NCBI RefSeq assembly: GCF_019679455.1
Contig: NZ_JAIEZQ010000003.1
Span: forward strand, 186,001 to 250,000
Origin: Nocardioides jiangsuensis
Lineage (GTDB): Bacteria; Actinomycetota; Actinomycetes; Propionibacteriales; Nocardioidaceae
DNA: 64,000 bases
Direction: 5' to 3'
Within the stretch, counting starts at the first letter, position 1, and the number at the start of each line of letters is the position of its first letter. Below, piece by piece: positions 9,623-18,517 of this stretch. The notes below the pieces were generated by a model, which saw only the letters and a program-made list of their open reading frames with translations, was not told the origin of the DNA and ran no database searches. The translations under genes and the position numbers were made by a program.

Positions 9623-10104
9623 CAGCGCTCACCCGCCAGCCAGGCCGTGCCGACCTGGTGCTCGGTGTCCATGCCGTCGGTGAACAGCTCCGCGACCAGG
9701 CCCTCGAGCTTCCCGCCGACCAGCGGGATGGCGACCTTGGCCTCGCCCTCGAAGGCGTAGACCGTGCCCGACGCGTTCGACGTCGAGGTGAGCCGGCCGC
9801 GGATGTGGCCGGGCTTGCCGGGGATCTCCAGCACCAGGTCGGCCGCCTCCGCGGAGCCCCAGGACTCGGTCTGCACGATCCGGGTCCGGTCGCCGACCAC
9901 CTTCTTGGCGAAGCTCGGCACCCCCTCGGTGTGGCGGACCATGTCGACCAGCACCGACAGGCCGGAGCCGGCCTCGTCGATGCTCACGGTGTGGGAGACC
10001 GTGTCCAGCGCGGTGCACACCTTCTCGCGGAAGGCAGGGTCGGCGCGCATGGCGTAGATCTCGGCGGGGGAGGCGTCGTACGTCAGCTCGTGGCGGATCT
10101 TCAT
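9622..10104 (-). CDS. DUF2505 family protein (first of tandem pair)
   Basis: A 160-residue paralogue of the gene downstream; both share the E(I/V)x-A-(M/L)-DP-FRE-VC block, the IPGKPGH block and the VGGKLEGL(I/V)-(D/E)LF ending, so they arose by tandem duplication. A longer reading from 10131 exists, but ATG at 10104 gives the N-terminus MKIRHELTYDASPAEIYAM that aligns with the partner. It is divergent from the tryptophan dioxygenase gene, only 47 bp away. Confidence 0.88.
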   Translation of the reverse strand: MKIRHELTYDASPAEIYAMRADPAFREKVCTALDTVSHTVSIDEAGSGLSVLVDMVRHTEGVPSFAKKVVGDRTRIVQTESWGSAEAADLVLEIPGKPGHIRGRLTSTSNASGTVYAFEGEAKVAIPLVGGKLEGLVAELFTDGMDTEHQVGTAWLAGER

Positions 10105-10138
10105 GGCGGTCATCATGACGTACGGCCGCAACCGTGGC

Positions 10139-10144
10139 TACGCT
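10139..10144 (+). promoter_or_regulatory. -10 hexamer for leaderless tryptophan dioxygenase transcript
   Basis: TACGCT ends 7 bases before GTG at 10152, and no ribosome binding site is present. This supports the 10152 start over GTG at 10134, which would lie upstream of the promoter. Confidence 0.5.
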
Positions 10145-10151
10145 CGCCCGT

Positions 10152-11039
10152 GTGACCCCCGACAGCCGCGTCTCCGCGTCCACCGACCGTCCCGACCAGT
10201 GGGCGGGTGAGTGGGGAGGATCCCAGGTCGCCTTCGGCGAGCAGGGCGCCCGCCTGACGTACGGCAGCTACCTCCGGCTCGAGCAGCTGCTGTCGGCCCA
10301 GCACCTCGAGTCCGACCCGCACGCGCACGACGAGCTGCTGTTCATCACGATCCACCAGGTCTACGAGCTGTGGTTCAAGCAGCTGCTGCACGAGGCGACC
10401 GCGGCCCGTGACGCGATGCTCGGGGACACCTCGGGGGCCACCGAGCCCGGGAACAGCCCGAACCGGCTGTGGTGGGCCCAGCACCTCCTGCAGCGGATGC
10501 ACGTGGTCGAGCGCGTGCTCGTCCAGCAGGTCGACGTGCTCGAGACGATGACCCCGCAGGACTTCCTGCAGTTCCGGCAGACGCTCGCACCGGCCAGCGG
10601 CTTCCAGTCCGTGCAGTACCGCGAGCTCGAGTTCCTCTCCGGCGCCAAGGACCCGTCGTTCGTCGAGCGGTTCAAGGGGCTCACCGACCACGAGCGCGCG
10701 CGGCTGCGCCGGCGGCTGGAGGAGCCGACCCTGTGGGACGCGTTCCTGAACGTGCTGCGGGAGCGGGGGCTCGAGACCGGCACCGACGAGGACGTGGTGC
10801 GGTCGGTGCGCACCGCCGCGCACGACCGCGCGTCGTACTCCGACGTCTGGGCGCTCGCCGAGGCGCTGCTCCAGCACGACGAGCTCGCCGCCGCCTGGCG
10901 CGCCCGGCACGTGGTGATGGTCGAGCGGATGATCGGCGCGAAGACCGGCACCGGCGGCTCGTCGGGCGCGGAGTACCTGCGCTCACGCCTGCCGCTGCAG
11001 TACTACCCGCTGCTGTGGGACCTCCGCTCGCGGCTGTAG
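10152..11039 (+). CDS. kynA: tryptophan 2,3-dioxygenase
   Basis: A 295-residue haem enzyme that opens the indole ring of L-tryptophan to N-formylkynurenine, the first step of the kynurenine pathway. The family blocks are all visible: LTYGSYLRLEQLLSAQ, HDELLFITIHQVYELWFKQL (the proximal segment), RMHVVERVLVQQVDVLETM, SGFQSVQYRELEFLSG, and the haem-ligand region WRARHVVMVERMIGAKTGTG, with the late LWDLRSRL. Length is normal for bacterial TDO. No kynureninase or formamidase gene is in the window. Confidence 0.96.
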   Translation: MTPDSRVSASTDRPDQWAGEWGGSQVAFGEQGARLTYGSYLRLEQLLSAQHLESDPHAHDELLFITIHQVYELWFKQLLHEATAARDAMLGDTSGATEPGNSPNRLWWAQHLLQRMHVVERVLVQQVDVLETMTPQDFLQFRQTLAPASGFQSVQYRELEFLSGAKDPSFVERFKGLTDHERARLRRRLEEPTLWDAFLNVLRERGLETGTDEDVVRSVRTAAHDRASYSDVWALAEALLQHDELAAAWRARHVVMVERMIGAKTGTGGSSGAEYLRSRLPLQYYPLLWDLRSRL

Positions 11040-11104
11040 CGGCCCGGACGTCTCGGGGGCGAGACACGCGGGGCCGCCCCGTTGTTGTAGCCCGGAGTGG
11101 CAGG

Positions 11105-11115
11105 TCCTAGGGTCG
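11105..11115 (+). promoter_or_regulatory. possible promoter -10 upstream of glutamate dehydrogenase
   Basis: A CCTAGGGT segment containing TAGGGT lies about 55 bp before the GTG at 11168, with TTG-rich sequence about 20 bp upstream. It is a plausible sigma-A type promoter for the glutamate dehydrogenase gene, on weak evidence. Confidence 0.3.
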
Positions 11116-11167
11116 AGTGTGGCGGCACAACGGCGTGCCGTGTGGGAGCGACAAAGGTTGATGCCTC

Positions 11168-14100
11168 GTGCGTACGACGCTGGATGAGAGCAAGGACGAA
11201 CTCATCGACAAGGCGGCCGAGCTGGCCGCCACCCGCAAGGGGGCGGGCGGTCCTCCGGGGAGCACATCGGCGCAGTACCTCCGCTCCTACTACCGCCACG
11301 TCGCCGCGGAGGACGTGGTCGAGCGCTCCGACGTCGACCTGTACGGCGCCGCGATGAGCCACTACAAGCTGGCCGCCAACCGCCCGCAGGGCACCGCCAA
11401 CATCCGTGTCTTCACGCCCACGGTCTCCGAGCACGGGTGGGCCGCGAACGGCCACACCGTCGTCGAGGTCGTCACCGACGACATGCCATTCCTCGTGGAC
11501 TCCGTGACCATGGAGCTCAACGAGCAGAACCGCTTCGTGCACATGGTCGTGCACCCGCAGCTGCTCGTGCGCCGTGACCTGACCGGAGACCTCCAGGAGA
11601 TCCACACCTCCGAGGAGCAGGACGGCCCGGGCCGGGACATGCCGCACGACGTCTTCCGCGAGTCGTGGATGCACATCGAGATCGACCGCGAGACCGAGCC
11701 CGAGCAGCTCGAGGCCGTCGAGGCGGCGCTCGCCAAGGTGCTCCGCGACGTGCGCGAGGCCGTCGAGGACTGGGAGCGCATGCACCAGCAGGCGCTCGCG
11801 ATCGTGGACGACCTGGAGAAGGACCCGCCCCCGCTGCCGGACGCGGAGCTCGAGGAGGGCAAGGCCCTGCTGCACTGGCTCGCCGACGACCACTTCACGT
11901 TCCTCGGCTACCGGGAGTACCGCCTCTCGCGCGAGGGCGACGACGAGGTGCTGCGGGCGGTGCCCGGCACCGGCTTCGGCATCCTCCGCGCCGACCAGGA
12001 CATGTCGAAGTCGTTCGGCAAGCTGCCCCCGCTCGTGAAGGCGAAGGCCCGCGAGAAGACGCTGCTGGTGCTCGCGAAGGCCAACTCGAAGTCGACCGTG
12101 CACCGGTCGGTGTATCTCGACTACATCGGGGTGAAGGTCTTCGACCACGCCGGCGAGGTGGTCGGCGAGCGCCGGTTCCTCGGGCTGTTCTCCTCGGCGG
12201 CCTACACCGAGTCGCTGACCCGGATCCCGGTGATCCGGAAGAAGGCGCAGCAGGTGATCGACCAGGCCGGGTTCGACCCGCTGAGCCACACCGGCAAGGC
12301 GCTGATGGACGTGCTCGAGACCTACCCGCGCGACGAGCTGTTCCAGACCCCGGTCGAGGAGCTGGTGCCGATCGCGGAGGCGGTCCTGCACACCCGGGAG
12401 CGCCGTCAGCTGCGCCTGTTCGTGCGCCGCGACGTCTACGGCCGCTTCCTGTCCTGCTTGGTGTACCTGCCGCGCGACCGCTACACCACCGCCGTACGCG
12501 AGCGGGTCGCGCACATCCTCAAGACCCAGCTCCGCGGGGAGTCCCTGGAGTACACCGCCCGGGTCAGCGAGTCGATGCTCGCCCGGCTGCACTTCGTGGT
12601 CCGCCCCGTGAAGGGCGAGCTGATCGGCGACTTCGACCAGGCCGATCTCGAGCGCCGCCTCGCCGAAGCGGCCCGCTCCTGGCGCGACGACTTCACCGCC
12701 GCGGTCACCGCGGAGTACGGCGAGGAGAAGGGCTCGCGGCTGGGCCGGATGTACGCCGACTCGTTCCCCGAGGCGTACAAGGAGGACTACCCGCCGCGCA
12801 CCGGGTCGGTCGACCTCGGCCGGCTCGAGGCGATCGAGGGCGAGGAGGGGGTGGCCCTCTCGCTCTACGAGCGGATGGACGCCGTGGCCGGCGAGGCGCG
12901 GCTCAAGGTGTTCCGGATCGGCCCGCCGCTCTCGCTGAGCGAGGTGCTCCCGATCCTGTCCACGATGGGCGTGGAGGTCGTAGACGAGCGGCCCTACGAG
13001 CTCGAGGGGTTGCCGCGGCAGTCCTACATCTACGACTTCGGGCTGCGCTACCAGCGGTCCCTGCCGCACGGTGCCCGCGAGCTGTTCCAGGACACCGTCA
13101 ACGCGGTGTGGGACGGGCTCGACGAGAGCGACGGCTTCAACGCGCTGGTCCTCGCCGCGGGGCTCACCTGGCGCCAGGCCACCGTGCTGCGCGCCTACGC
13201 CAAGTACATGCGCCAGGGCGGCACCCCGTTCGCGCAGGACTACATCGAGGACGCGCTCCGCAACAACGTCGACATCACCCGCTACCTGGTCCGGCTGTTC
13301 GAGGCCCGCTTCGACCCGGGCCGCAACGGCGACCTGTCCGCGACCGGGGAGAGCCGTTCCGCGGCGATGGAGGACCTCGAGGACCGGATCCAGCGGGCCC
13401 TGGAGGACGTGGCCAGCCTCGACCACGACCGGATCCTGCGGTCCTACCTGACCGCGATCAAGGCGACGCTGCGCACGAACTACTACCAGCACGACGCGTC
13501 GGGGGCGCCGAAGAGCTACATCTCCTTCAAGCTCGAGCCGAAAGCGATCCCGGAGCTGCCCGAACCCCGGCCACGCTTCGAGATCTTCGTGTACTCCCCG
13601 CGGGTGGAGGGCGTGCACCTGCGCTTCGGCGCGGTCGCCCGGGGAGGCTTGCGCTGGTCCGACCGACGTGACGACTTCCGCACCGAGGTGCTCGGCCTGG
13701 TCAAGGCGCAGATGGTGAAGAACGCGGTCATCGTGCCGGTCGGCGCGAAGGGTGGCTTCTTCTGCAAGCAGCTGCCCGACCCGTCCGACCGCGACGCATG
13801 GATGGCCGAGGGCATCGCCTGCTACAAGACGTTCATCTCCGGTCTCCTCGACATCACCGACAACCTCGTCGGCGGCCAGAACGTGCCGCCGCCGCGCGTG
13901 GTCCGCCACGACTCCGACGACTCCTACCTCGTCGTCGCGGCCGACAAGGGCACCGCCACCTTCTCCGACATCGCCAACGGCGTCTCCAAGGACTACGGGT
14001 TCTGGCTCGGCGACGCGTTCGCCTCCGGCGGCTCCGCCGGTTACGACCACAAGGCGATGGGGATCACCGCCCGCGGCGCCTGGGTGTCGGTGCAGCGGCA

Positions 14101-16045
14101 CTTCCGCGAGATGGGGATCGACTGCCAGAGCGAGGACTTCACCGCGGTCGGCATCGGCGACATGTCCGGCGACGTCTTCGGCAACGGGATGCTGCTCTCG
14201 CAGCACATCCGGCTGGTCGCGGCCTTCGACCACCGCGACATCTTCCTCGATCCGGATCCCGACGCCGCGACGTCGTACGCCGAGCGCCGGCGGCTGTTCG
14301 ACCTGCCGCGGAGCTCGTGGCAGGACTACGACCGGAGCCTGATCTCCCAGGGCGGCGGGGTGTTCCCGCGGAGCCTGAAGTCGATCCCGTTGTCGACCCA
14401 GGTACGACGCGCCCTCGGCATCGAGGAGGAGGTCGCCGCGATGACCCCCGCCGAGCTGATGAGGGCGATCCTGCTCGCGAAGGTCGACCTGCTCTGGAAC
14501 GGCGGCATCGGCACCTACGTGAAGAGCGCGGTGGAGACCAACGCCGACGTCGGGGACAAGGCCAACGACCCGATCCGGGTGGACGGCGGCGACCTGCGCA
14601 GCCGCTGCGTGGGGGAGGGCGGCAACCTCGGCCTGACCCAGCGTGGCCGCATCGAGTACGCCCGCGCGGGCGGCCGGATCAACACCGACTTCATCGACAA
14701 CTCCGCGGGCGTGGACACCTCCGACCACGAGGTCAACATCAAGATCCTGCTCGACCGGGTAGTGGCCAACGGAGACCTCACCGGCAAGCAGCGCAACGAC
14801 CTGCTGGCGTCGATGACCGACGAGGTCGGCGAGCTGGTCCTCGTGGACAACTACGAGCAGAACATCGCCCTGGCCAACGCCGAGGCGCAGGCGCCGGGGC
14901 TGCTGCACGTGCACGAGGACTGGGTCCGGCGCCTGGAGCGGCGGGGCCTGCTCAACCGGGACCTGGAGTTCCTGCCCTCGCGCAAGCAGGTCGCCGACCG
15001 GATCGAGCGCAAGCGCGGGCTGACCGCGCCGGAGCTGTCGGTGCTGCTGGCCTACACGAAGATCGTGCTCGCCGACGAGCTGCTCGACAGCGGCCTGCCC
15101 GACGACCCGTTCCTGCGCGGCGAGCTGTTCAGCTACTTCCCGAGCAAGATGCGGCACGGCTACCGGCCGCAGATGAACGACCACCCGCTGCGGCGCGAGA
15201 TCATCGTGACCCAGATCGTGAACGAGCTGGTCAACGGCGCCGGGATCACCTACTTCCACCGGCTGTCGGGGGAGACGAACGCCTCGGCCGAGGAGATCAC
15301 CCGCGCCAACTTCCTGGCACGCGAGATCTACGGGTCGCCGGCGCTGCTCGAGGAGATCGCGACGTACGACAACAAGATCGACGCGCCGGTGCAGACCCGG
15401 ATGCGGATCGAGGCGCGCACGCTGGTCGAGCGGGCCTCGCGGTGGCTGCTGAACAACCGGCGCGCGCCGATGGACAGCGAGGCCGTGGTCGACTACTTCG
15501 GCGTGGTCACCCAGCAGGTGATGAGGGCGCTGCCCGAGCTGCTCACCGGACGCGAGCTCGACGCCTTCGAGAGCCGGCGCAAGGAGCTCGTGGCGGCCTC
15601 GGTGCCCGACGAGCTGGCCACGAACGTCGCGGTGCTGCCGCCGGCGTACGCCATCCTCGGCGTGATCGACACCGCGAAGCGTGACGGACTCGACCCGGTC
15701 GAGGTGGCGCGGGTGCACTTCGCGCTCGGCGAGCGGCTGGGCCTGTCGATCCTGGTCACCCGGATCCTGGCGCTGCCGCGCAACGACCGCTGGCAGACGA
15801 TGGCCCGGGCCGCGCTGCGCGACGAGCTGCACACTGTGCACGCCCAGCTGACCGCCCAGGTGCTCGCGGAGACCGCGTCCGGCGACCACGCGCCGCGCCG
15901 GGTCGCGGACTGGGAGGAGCAGGACCAGGTCGCGGTCACCCGGGCGGTGTCCACGCTGGCCGAGATCTGCTCCGACGACCGGGCCGACCTGGCTCGGCTG
16001 TCGGTGGGCCTCCGCGTGGTCCGGACCCTGCTCGCCACCCCGTGA
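11168..16045 (+). CDS. gdh: large NAD-specific glutamate dehydrogenase (GDH-180 class)
   Basis: A 1625-residue enzyme that oxidatively deaminates L-glutamate to 2-oxoglutarate with NAD+. Its size and blocks place it in the L-GDH180 class known from Streptomyces and Mycobacterium: a long N-terminal regulatory region (ACT-like segments, residues about 1-700), then the catalytic core with GGLRWSDRRDDFRTEVLGL, KNAVIVPVGAKGGF (catalytic Lys region), GIGDMSGDVFGNGMLLS, and a helical C-terminal domain. The Rossmann part contains CVGEGGNLGLTQRGRIEYA. GTG at 11168 follows AAAGG. It stands alone, likely monocistronic, and with pruA and kynA forms an amino-acid catabolic cluster. In other actinobacteria this class is allosterically regulated. 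Confidence 0.96.
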   Translation: MRTTLDESKDELIDKAAELAATRKGAGGPPGSTSAQYLRSYYRHVAAEDVVERSDVDLYGAAMSHYKLAANRPQGTANIRVFTPTVSEHGWAANGHTVVEVVTDDMPFLVDSVTMELNEQNRFVHMVVHPQLLVRRDLTGDLQEIHTSEEQDGPGRDMPHDVFRESWMHIEIDRETEPEQLEAVEAALAKVLRDVREAVEDWERMHQQALAIVDDLEKDPPPLPDAELEEGKALLHWLADDHFTFLGYREYRLSREGDDEVLRAVPGTGFGILRADQDMSKSFGKLPPLVKAKAREKTLLVLAKANSKSTVHRSVYLDYIGVKVFDHAGEVVGERRFLGLFSSAAYTESLTRIPVIRKKAQQVIDQAGFDPLSHTGKALMDVLETYPRDELFQTPVEELVPIAEAVLHTRERRQLRLFVRRDVYGRFLSCLVYLPRDRYTTAVRERVAHILKTQLRGESLEYTARVSESMLARLHFVVRPVKGELIGDFDQADLERRLAEAARSWRDDFTAAVTAEYGEEKGSRLGRMYADSFPEAYKEDYPPRTGSVDLGRLEAIEGEEGVALSLYERMDAVAGEARLKVFRIGPPLSLSEVLPILSTMGVEVVDERPYELEGLPRQSYIYDFGLRYQRSLPHGARELFQDTVNAVWDGLDESDGFNALVLAAGLTWRQATVLRAYAKYMRQGGTPFAQDYIEDALRNNVDITRYLVRLFEARFDPGRNGDLSATGESRSAAMEDLEDRIQRALEDVASLDHDRILRSYLTAIKATLRTNYYQHDASGAPKSYISFKLEPKAIPELPEPRPRFEIFVYSPRVEGVHLRFGAVARGGLRWSDRRDDFRTEVLGLVKAQMVKNAVIVPVGAKGGFFCKQLPDPSDRDAWMAEGIACYKTFISGLLDITDNLVGGQNVPPPRVVRHDSDDSYLVVAADKGTATFSDIANGVSKDYGFWLGDAFASGGSAGYDHKAMGITARGAWVSVQRHFREMGIDCQSEDFTAVGIGDMSGDVFGNGMLLSQHIRLVAAFDHRDIFLDPDPDAATSYAERRRLFDLPRSSWQDYDRSLISQGGGVFPRSLKSIPLSTQVRRALGIEEEVAAMTPAELMRAILLAKVDLLWNGGIGTYVKSAVETNADVGDKANDPIRVDGGDLRSRCVGEGGNLGLTQRGRIEYARAGGRINTDFIDNSAGVDTSDHEVNIKILLDRVVANGDLTGKQRNDLLASMTDEVGELVLVDNYEQNIALANAEAQAPGLLHVHEDWVRRLERRGLLNRDLEFLPSRKQVADRIERKRGLTAPELSVLLAYTKIVLADELLDSGLPDDPFLRGELFSYFPSKMRHGYRPQMNDHPLRREIIVTQIVNELVNGAGITYFHRLSGETNASAEEITRANFLAREIYGSPALLEEIATYDNKIDAPVQTRMRIEARTLVERASRWLLNNRRAPMDSEAVVDYFGVVTQQVMRALPELLTGRELDAFESRRKELVAASVPDELATNVAVLPPAYAILGVIDTAKRDGLDPVEVARVHFALGERLGLSILVTRILALPRNDRWQTMARAALRDELHTVHAQLTAQVLAETASGDHAPRRVADWEEQDQVAVTRAVSTLAEICSDDRADLARLSVGLRVVRTLLATP

Positions 16046-16078
16046 GGCCGGCGACCCGGAGCCGCTGAGGTCGGGTGC

Positions 16079-16849
16079 TCAGCTGCCGAACTCGCGGGCC
16101 AGCCAGGCGGCGCCGACGATCCCGGCGGAGTTGCGCAGCTTCGCCGGGACGATCGGCGTGCGCAGGTCGAGCAGCGGCAGGAACCTGTCGGCCTTCTTGC
16201 TGATCCCCCCGCCGACCACGAACAGGTCCGGCCAGAACAGCCCCTCGACGTGGGAGTAGTAGCGCTGCAGCCGCTTGGCCCACTGCTCGTAGGAGAGGTC
16301 CTCCCGCTCCTTGGCCGACTGGGCGGCGCGCTTCTCGGCGTTGTGCCCGTCGATCTCGAGGTGGCCGAGCTCGCTGTTGGGCAACAGGTTGCCGTCGAGC
16401 AGGAACGCCGACCCGATCCCGGTGCCGAGGGTGGTGAGGATGACCACGCCCGGGACGTCCTTCGCGGCGCCGTACCGGGCCTCCGCCACGCCCGCGGCGT
16501 CGGCGTCGTTGACCACGTGCACCGGCCGGCCGAGCCGCTCGGTGAACAGCGCGTCCACGTCCACGTCGACCCAGGAGGGGTCGATGTTGGCCGCCGAGCG
16601 GGCCACGCCGTGCTGGCAGACGGCGGGGATGGTGATCCCGATCGGGGTGTCCGCGATGCTGTCGGCGAACGCGTCCGCGATCTGCTCCACGACGACCGCC
16701 ACCGACTCGGGGGTGGCCGGCGACGGAGTCTCGATCCGGACCCGGTCGGCGGTGAGCTCACCGGTGGCCAGGTCGACGGGAGCGCCCTTGACGCCGCTGC
16801 CGCCGATGTCGATCCCCAGGACGGGCCGGGGGTCGTGTGCTGCACTCAT
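16079..16849 (-). CDS. ppgK: polyphosphate glucokinase
   Basis: A 256-residue ROK-type kinase that phosphorylates glucose using inorganic polyphosphate (or ATP). Visible motifs: the phosphate-1 loop [29 protein letters not shown] with the catalytic Asp, the phosphate-2 loop [16 protein letters not shown], and [20 protein letters not shown]. The ROK zinc-binding Cys cluster is absent, as is normal for PPGK. ATG at 16849 follows a perfect AAGGAGGA. It is convergent with the glutamate dehydrogenase and divergent from the M20 hydrolase. PPGK is an actinobacterial hallmark. Confidence 0.95.
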   Translation of the reverse strand: MSAAHDPRPVLGIDIGGSGVKGAPVDLATGELTADRVRIETPSPATPESVAVVVEQIADAFADSIADTPIGITIPAVCQHGVARSAANIDPSWVDVDVDALFTERLGRPVHVVNDADAAGVAEARYGAAKDVPGVVILTTLGTGIGSAFLLDGNLLPNSELGHLEIDGHNAEKRAAQSAKEREDLSYEQWAKRLQRYYSHVEGLFWPDLFVVGGGISKKADRFLPLLDLRTPIVPAKLRNSAGIVGAAWLAREFGS

Positions 16850-16875
16850 CGATTTGTCCTCCTTCGCGTTCACCT

Positions 16876-16881
16876 TAGACA
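16876..16881 (+). promoter_or_regulatory. -10-like hexamer of a probable leaderless transcript
   Basis: TAGACA ends 8 bases before ATG at 16890, and no Shine-Dalgarno is seen on this strand. The oppositely oriented ppgK ribosome site overlaps the same 40 bp. Confidence 0.4.
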
Positions 16882-16889
16882 CTCGCCGT

Positions 16890-18167
16890 ATGACCCACGC
16901 CGCACGCACCGCCTTCGAGTCCGACGTCCTCCGGCACCTCGACGAGGACGCCCTCGTCGAGGACCTCGCCAGCCTCGTCCGCGTGCCGAGCATGGGCGGG
17001 ACCGACGCGGAGGTCGAGGTGCAGGACCTCTGCGCCGACATCCTCCGCGGTGAGGGCGCCGACGTCGACCGGTGGGACCTCGACCTCGACGAGCTGATGG
17101 CCGACCCCTGGTTCCCCGGGACCGAGGCGCCGCGCACCCAGGGCGTGGGCGTGGTCGGGACGACGTCGGGCGAGGGCACCCCCGCGCTGGTGCTGCAGGG
17201 CCACCTCGACGTGGTGCCGCCCGGCGACCCGGAGACCTGGCAGGGCACCGACCCGTTCTCGGCGGAGATCCGCGGGAACGCGCTCTACGGCCGCGGCGCC
17301 TGCGACATGAAGGCCGGCGTGGCGGCGAACCTCGCGGTGGTGCGCACCCTCCGGACGGCCGGCGTCCGGCTGGGCCGCCCGCTCGCGGTGCACTGCGTGG
17401 TCGGTGAGGAGGACGGCGGGCTCGGCGCGTTCGCGACGCTGCGCCGCGGGCACCGGGGCGACGCCGCCGTGATCACGGAGCCGACGTCCGGCCGCATCGT
17501 CACCGCGACGGCCGGTGCGCTCACCTTCCGGATCGAGGTGGGCGGCCGCTCCGCGCACGGCAGCATGCGGCGGGAGGGGGTCAGCGCGTTCGAGGCGTTC
17601 CTGCCGGTGTACGACGCGCTGCGGGCCCTCGAGGCGGAGCGGAACGTCGACCCCGACCCGCTGTTCGGCAGCGACCTGCCCTACGCGCTGTCGGTCGGCC
17701 TGGTCGCGGCGGGGGACTGGGCCAGCAACGTGCCCGACAAGCTCACCGCCGAGGGGCGGCTCGGGGTCCAGCTCGACGAGGACCCGCGCCAGGCCCGGCT
17801 CGCGCTCGAGGACGCGGTCGCCGAGGCGAGCGCGAAGGACCCGTGGCTGCGCGAGAACCGGCCGGTCGTGACCTGGCCGGGCGGCCAGTTCGCCAGCGGC
17901 CGGATCGACCTCGACCACCCGCTGGTGGAGGAGGTCACCGCCGCAGTGCTCGACACCGGCGGCGCCCGGCCGCCGCTCGGCGCGGAGGTCTACGGCAGCG
18001 ACCTGCGGCTGTACGCCGGCATCGGCGGCATCCCGACCCTGCACTACGGCCCCGGCGACATCCGGCTCGCGCACGGCCCGCAGGAGCACGTGGACCTCGA
18101 CGAGGTGGTGCGGGTCGCGCGGTCCCTGGTGCTGCTCGCGGTGCGCCGCTGCGAGGCGCAGGCCTGA
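16890..18167 (+). CDS. M20-family metallopeptidase / deacylase (ArgE/DapE-like)
   Basis: A 425-residue di-zinc hydrolase of the M20 family, which cleaves acyl or peptide amide bonds. Zinc and catalytic motifs are in order: [10 protein letters not shown] (first zinc His and catalytic Asp), [19 protein letters not shown] (catalytic Glu pair), the dimerisation domain with [11 protein letters not shown], and the late [11 protein letters not shown] zinc His. Members with this build are annotated as acetylornithine deacetylase or succinyl-diaminopimelate desuccinylase; the substrate cannot be told from sequence. It is followed by a strong hairpin. No biosynthetic arg or dap genes are adjacent, so a catabolic deacylase role is as likely. 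Confidence 0.9.
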   Translation: MTHAARTAFESDVLRHLDEDALVEDLASLVRVPSMGGTDAEVEVQDLCADILRGEGADVDRWDLDLDELMADPWFPGTEAPRTQGVGVVGTTSGEGTPALVLQGHLDVVPPGDPETWQGTDPFSAEIRGNALYGRGACDMKAGVAANLAVVRTLRTAGVRLGRPLAVHCVVGEEDGGLGAFATLRRGHRGDAAVITEPTSGRIVTATAGALTFRIEVGGRSAHGSMRREGVSAFEAFLPVYDALRALEAERNVDPDPLFGSDLPYALSVGLVAAGDWASNVPDKLTAEGRLGVQLDEDPRQARLALEDAVAEASAKDPWLRENRPVVTWPGGQFASGRIDLDHPLVEEVTAAVLDTGGARPPLGAEVYGSDLRLYAGIGGIPTLHYGPGDIRLAHGPQEHVDLDEVVRVARSLVLLAVRRCEAQA

Positions 18168-18178
18168 GACACGCCGCA

Positions 18179-18215
18179 CCCCGGCACCGGCGTCGTGACG
18201 ACGCGGGTGCCGGGG
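18179..18215. terminator. strong bidirectional hairpin terminator
   Basis: CCCCGGCACC (18179-18188) pairs perfectly with GGTGCCGGGG (18206-18215), with an inner GCGTC/GACGC extension. There is no long U tract. It sits between the convergent M20 hydrolase and the small protein at 18247. Confidence 0.8.
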
Positions 18216-18246
18216 CGCGGTGCTGTCCGTCTCGGTCGGACCGGGG

Positions 18247-18480
18247 TCAGGGGGCCGCGAGCCGGCCGTCCGCGGTCCGGGTCACGAGCCCGTCCGCCAC
18301 GGCGAGCGCGACCGCCCGCTCGTACCGGTCGTGCTCCCAGAAGCGGGCGCCGATGAGCTCGGCGAGCCGCTGCGGGGGCTGCGGGCCCTCGGTCTCGAGC
18401 GCGCGCAGGATCTGACCCATTTCGTGGAACACCTGACGGTCCCGGCGCTCCGTGCTGGCCTTCGGCGGGGGCATCGGCAT
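18247..18480 (-). CDS. small winged-helix-like protein of unknown function
   Basis: A 77-residue protein. Residues about 15-70 (VFHEMGQILRALETEGP, PPQRLAELIGARFWEH, AVALAVADGLVTRTADGRL) have the rhythm of a winged helix: helix, helix, recognition helix, then a strand-turn-strand ending DGRL. It lies downstream of the MFS transporter on the same strand, with 37 bp between them, so it is probably co-transcribed. It could be a regulator of that transporter or a nucleoid-type DNA-binding protein; neither is shown. Confidence 0.65.
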   Translation of the reverse strand: MPMPPPKASTERRDRQVFHEMGQILRALETEGPQPPQRLAELIGARFWEHDRYERAVALAVADGLVTRTADGRLAAP

Positions 18481-18517
18481 GGCACTGTCTCCTTCGTCGG
18501 TCGGGTGGGTCCGGCGG

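Noticed and set aside
11003-15889. A 1628-codon open frame antisense to the glutamate dehydrogenase gene
   Set aside because: It mirrors the real gene; in GC-rich DNA the antisense frame lacks stops. Its product is a His/Arg/Val-rich shadow with no domain.
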